A stretch of 64,000 bases of DNA from CAJCJE01 sp036494465. GTDB lineage: Bacteria; Actinomycetota; Actinomycetes; Mycobacteriales; Pseudonocardiaceae. Made by a program: the position numbers and the translations under genes. This document shows, in pieces, positions 61,897-64,000 of the stretch; positions within the stretch are counted from its first letter, which is position 1, and each line of letters begins with the position of its first letter. Where the stretch lies: NCBI GenBank assembly GCA_036494465.1, contig DASXOJ010000287.1, forward strand, positions 17,699 to 81,698, read 5' to 3'. Below the pieces are notes generated by a model. That model saw nothing but the letters and a program-made list of their open reading frames with translations. It made no database searches and was not told where the DNA came from.

Positions 61897-63132
61897 TCAG
61901 TCCTGGCCGCCACCCTGGCTGGACGCGCCGAGGATCAACACCACCCGGTCGTCACTGGACACCGGCTGGCCACCGTCCTTGTTCACCGTGCCCGCGATGG
62001 CCGCGGTGGTACCGACCAGGTCCAACCCGCCCAACCGGCCATAGCCCGCCGCGCCGGTCAACGCCACCTGCGGCGAACCCGCGAACGACCCGTCCGCGTT
62101 GATCGACAGGCTCTGTACGTTGCCTGCGGTCGACGTGGCCACCATGACCGAATTCGGGAACGACACACAGCCGGCAACACCCGGCTTGTCCGGCCAGGTC
62201 CAGGCGGCGGTGCCCAGCGGCTGGCCCACGTTGAGCTTGTAGAGCACATCCTGCGTCTTGGTCCGGTCGGTCACCCAGGCCCGCGAACCGTCCGCGGAAC
62301 TGCACACCCCGCCCGGATCGGTCAGTCCGGACGCGACGATGGTCGACGACGGATTCGGGTTGCCCGGTGCGGGCTGCCCGTTCACGTCGATCCGCAACAC
62401 CTTGCCCGCCAACGAGTTCGGGTCCTTCGCCGCCTGCGGGTCGCCCGCGTCGCCGGTCGCGACCAGCAGCGCGCCCTTGTGATCCAGCGTCAGCTCGCCC
62501 CGGTTGTCCGTGCTGCCGCGCGGGATCCCGGTCAGGATCGGTTTCGGTGTGTCACCGGGCGCGATGCGCACGATCCGGTTGTCGGTGGGCGTGGTGATGT
62601 AGGCGAAGATCAGCTGGTCCGTGGCGTAGCTCGGGGACAGCGCCAGGCCGGTCAGGCCCCCGTCTGCCGACGAGTCGACCGGCAGGTTCGCCACCGTCTG
62701 CGGCTGCTGCCCGGCCTGCACCCGCACGATCGCACCGGAGGTGCGCTGCGCGGCCAGTGCGACCGGATTCGACTCCGTGCCCGGCAGCAACGCGACCGCG
62801 GCGACCGGGCCAAGACAGGTCGCGATGACCTCCTGGTGGAAGTCCTTGCAACCCTGCGGCGGCGGTACCGAAGCCGGATTCTGCTGGCCACCGTTCTGCC
62901 CGCTGCCCTGGCCGCTCGATCCGCCCGCGCCGCCGCTTTCGCCAGGCAACTGCGGGTTCGGTCCGGCCTCGGGCGCCAGGTTCGGCGCGGGGGACCAGGT
63001 CGTCGGCGCGGCCGCGCTGGAGAAGTCCGCGCACCCCGACACCAGCACCGCGACCGCCCCCAGCGCCAGCGCGCCCGTGACCAGCCGCCGGGACGACCGG
63101 GCGGCGAACGGCGCGCGACGCAGGACAGACAC
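61897..63132 (-). CDS. PQQ-dependent sugar dehydrogenase-like lipoprotein (LppZ-like)
   Basis: A 411-residue lipoprotein. Signal peptide with lipobox LVSGC (Cys about 34), a Gly/Gln/Pro-rich linker (about 60-85), then a six-bladed propeller of the sorbosone/glucose dehydrogenase (GSDH) family: GLTGLALSPSYATDQLIFAYI, GELTLDHKGALLVATGDAGD, DVNGQPAPGNPNP and GVCSSADGSRAWVTDRT. M. tuberculosis LppZ (Rv3006) is the positional counterpart near gatB. Cofactor binding is not proven. The start is GTG 63132. Confidence 0.87.
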   Translation of the reverse strand: MSVLRRAPFAARSSRRLVTGALALGAVAVLVSGCADFSSAAAPTTWSPAPNLAPEAGPNPQLPGESGGAGGSSGQGSGQNGGQQNPASVPPPQGCKDFHQEVIATCLGPVAAVALLPGTESNPVALAAQRTSGAIVRVQAGQQPQTVANLPVDSSADGGLTGLALSPSYATDQLIFAYITTPTDNRIVRIAPGDTPKPILTGIPRGSTDNRGELTLDHKGALLVATGDAGDPQAAKDPNSLAGKVLRIDVNGQPAPGNPNPSSTIVASGLTDPGGVCSSADGSRAWVTDRTKTQDVLYKLNVGQPLGTAAWTWPDKPGVAGCVSFPNSVMVATSTAGNVQSLSINADGSFAGSPQVALTGAAGYGRLGGLDLVGTTAAIAGTVNKDGGQPVSSDDRVVLILGASSQGGGQD

Positions 63133-63208
63133 GACATCCAGCCTAGGCGGCCCGGCGTGATGCGTGGGTGAGTGGTGTCCGGAGGGGGCGGGCCTTCATT
63201 TTGGGGGC

Positions 63209-63220
63209 CGGTAAATTACC
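63209..63220. promoter_or_regulatory. Palindrome CGGTAAATTACC at dehydrogenase promoter
   Basis: The same 12-mer as at 53258-53269. TAAATT within it (63212-63217) could be the -10 of the following gene, whose GTG start is 13 nt downstream. A regulator bound here would cover the promoter. Confidence 0.45.
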
Positions 63221-63230
63221 GTGTGAGCCT

Positions 63231-64000
63231 GTGACCATCACAGTTCTGGTTCCCAACGAAACGGGCGTCGCCGCGCTGGCCGGCGTCGACGGGGTCGAAG
63301 CCATCCAGTACGAGCCGGGCAAGCCGCTGCCGCCCGGCGGCGAGAAGGCGACCGTGCTGGTACCGGGGTTCCTCTCCGGCACCGACGCCACCAAGCTGCT
63401 CGACGACCTACCCGACCTGGACTTCGTGCAACTGCTGTCGGCAGGCGCGGAAAACTGGATCCCGAGGATGCCCGCCGGTGTGAAGCTGTCCATCTGCCGG
63501 GGCGCGCACGGCGGCAGCACCGCGGAATGGGTCATCGGCGCGCTGCTGTACATCTACCGCGAGTTCGGTCCGTTCGCGCAGGCGCAGGGTGAGGGCAAGT
63601 GGGTGCACGACTGGGTCACCAGCGGCGGCGGCACCGACACGTTGCAGGGCAAGCGGGTGCTCATCGTCGGCGCCGGTGACCTCGGTGAACAGCTGGTCCG
63701 CAGGCTGGACACCTTCGACGCCACGTCGACCCTGGTCGGCAGGCGTGCGCGTGACGGCGTGCGCGGCCTGGACGAACTGCCGCAGCTGCTCGGCGATTAC
63801 GACGTCGTGGTGCTGATGGTGCCGCTCACCACCGAAACCACCGGCATGGTCGACGCAGCGTTCCTGGCCCGCATGGCCGACAACGCCATCCTGGTCAACG
63901 CGGCCCGCGGCCCGGTCGTGGACACCGACGCGCTCGTCGCCGAGTTGAACAGCGGCAGGCTGCGCGCCGCCCTCGACGTCACCGACCCGGAACCGCTGCC
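63231..64000 (+). CDS. D-2-hydroxyacid dehydrogenase (3' end beyond window)
   Basis: An NAD(P)-dependent dehydrogenase fragment of 256 codons, cut by the window edge. The N-terminal catalytic half includes LSAGAENWIP and ICRGAHGGSTAEWVIGALL (substrate loop). The Rossmann motif is VLIVGAGDLGEQLVRRLD near residue 150, and VPLTTETTGMVDAAFLARM and NAARGPVVDTDALVAELNSG (catalytic Arg) follow. The last catalytic Glu and His lie outside. The substrate is probably a 2-keto acid; this is not SerA, which has an ACT-bearing C terminus not visible here. The start GTG 63231 is inferred. Confidence 0.9.
   Translation, partial: MTITVLVPNETGVAALAGVDGVEAIQYEPGKPLPPGGEKATVLVPGFLSGTDATKLLDDLPDLDFVQLLSAGAENWIPRMPAGVKLSICRGAHGGSTAEWVIGALLYIYREFGPFAQAQGEGKWVHDWVTSGGGTDTLQGKRVLIVGAGDLGEQLVRRLDTFDATSTLVGRRARDGVRGLDELPQLLGDYDVVVLMVPLTTETTGMVDAAFLARMADNAILVNAARGPVVDTDALVAELNSGRLRAALDVTDPEPL

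Overview
This is a high-GC chromosomal segment from a Gram-positive actinomycete, most likely of the family Pseudonocardiaceae; I cannot fix the genus. The evidence is the G/C-rich third codon positions, frequent GTG and TTG starts, rare TTA codons, several starts that look leaderless, and an ordered set of genes that follows the Mycobacterium tuberculosis block Rv3032 to Rv3006. No tRNA, rRNA, CRISPR array, transposase or prophage gene was seen. Both ends cut genes: glgX on the left and a D-2-hydroxyacid dehydrogenase on the right.

The conserved backbone is, in order: a methyltransferase / GH57 / glycosyltransferase operon (10.4-13.9 kb, like Rv3030-Rv3032 of methylglucose lipopolysaccharide synthesis); etfB-etfA (19.4-21.2 kb); an OlsB-like GNAT and an acyltransferase (21.3-23.0 kb); cysteine desulfurase and mnmA (28.5-30.9 kb, tRNA 2-thiolation); a MetE-like protein (38-39 kb); ligA (40.6-42.8 kb); an ACT-domain protein; gatC-gatA-gatB (44.6-48.2 kb); and an LppZ-like lipoprotein (61.9-63.1 kb).

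Accessory blocks interrupt it. 2-10 kb: an ABC ATPase, enoyl-CoA hydratase, methyltransferases, an acyltransferase, a P450, a divergent hydrolase/TetR pair with two operator palindromes, and a MarR gene beside a P450 fossil. 14-19 kb: divergent secreted GH3 glycosidase and S53 protease, each followed by a short tandem-repeat array. 23-26.4 kb: an orphan type VII secretion cassette (YxxxD protein, DUF3558 lipoprotein, PPE-like protein, EspG chaperone). 31.5-37.8 kb: a mannose-family PTS with a ceramidase-like hydrolase, a PLP dehydratase and a secreted 3D-domain protein, carrying DasR-type operator-like palindromes in front of both halves. 39.8-40.5 kb: a frameshifted DUF433 antitoxin. 53.4-61.2 kb: a LacI-controlled sugar ABC importer with a Tat-exported DUF4965 enzyme.

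Cross-cutting observations are: TTA (bldA-type) codons in four signal peptides and in the LacI regulator, all in accessory genes; an over-represented 11-bp palindrome TCCACWGTGGA scattered through coding sequence; and a MIRU-like mini-cistron inserted between gatA and the next gene with ATGA overlaps at both ends.
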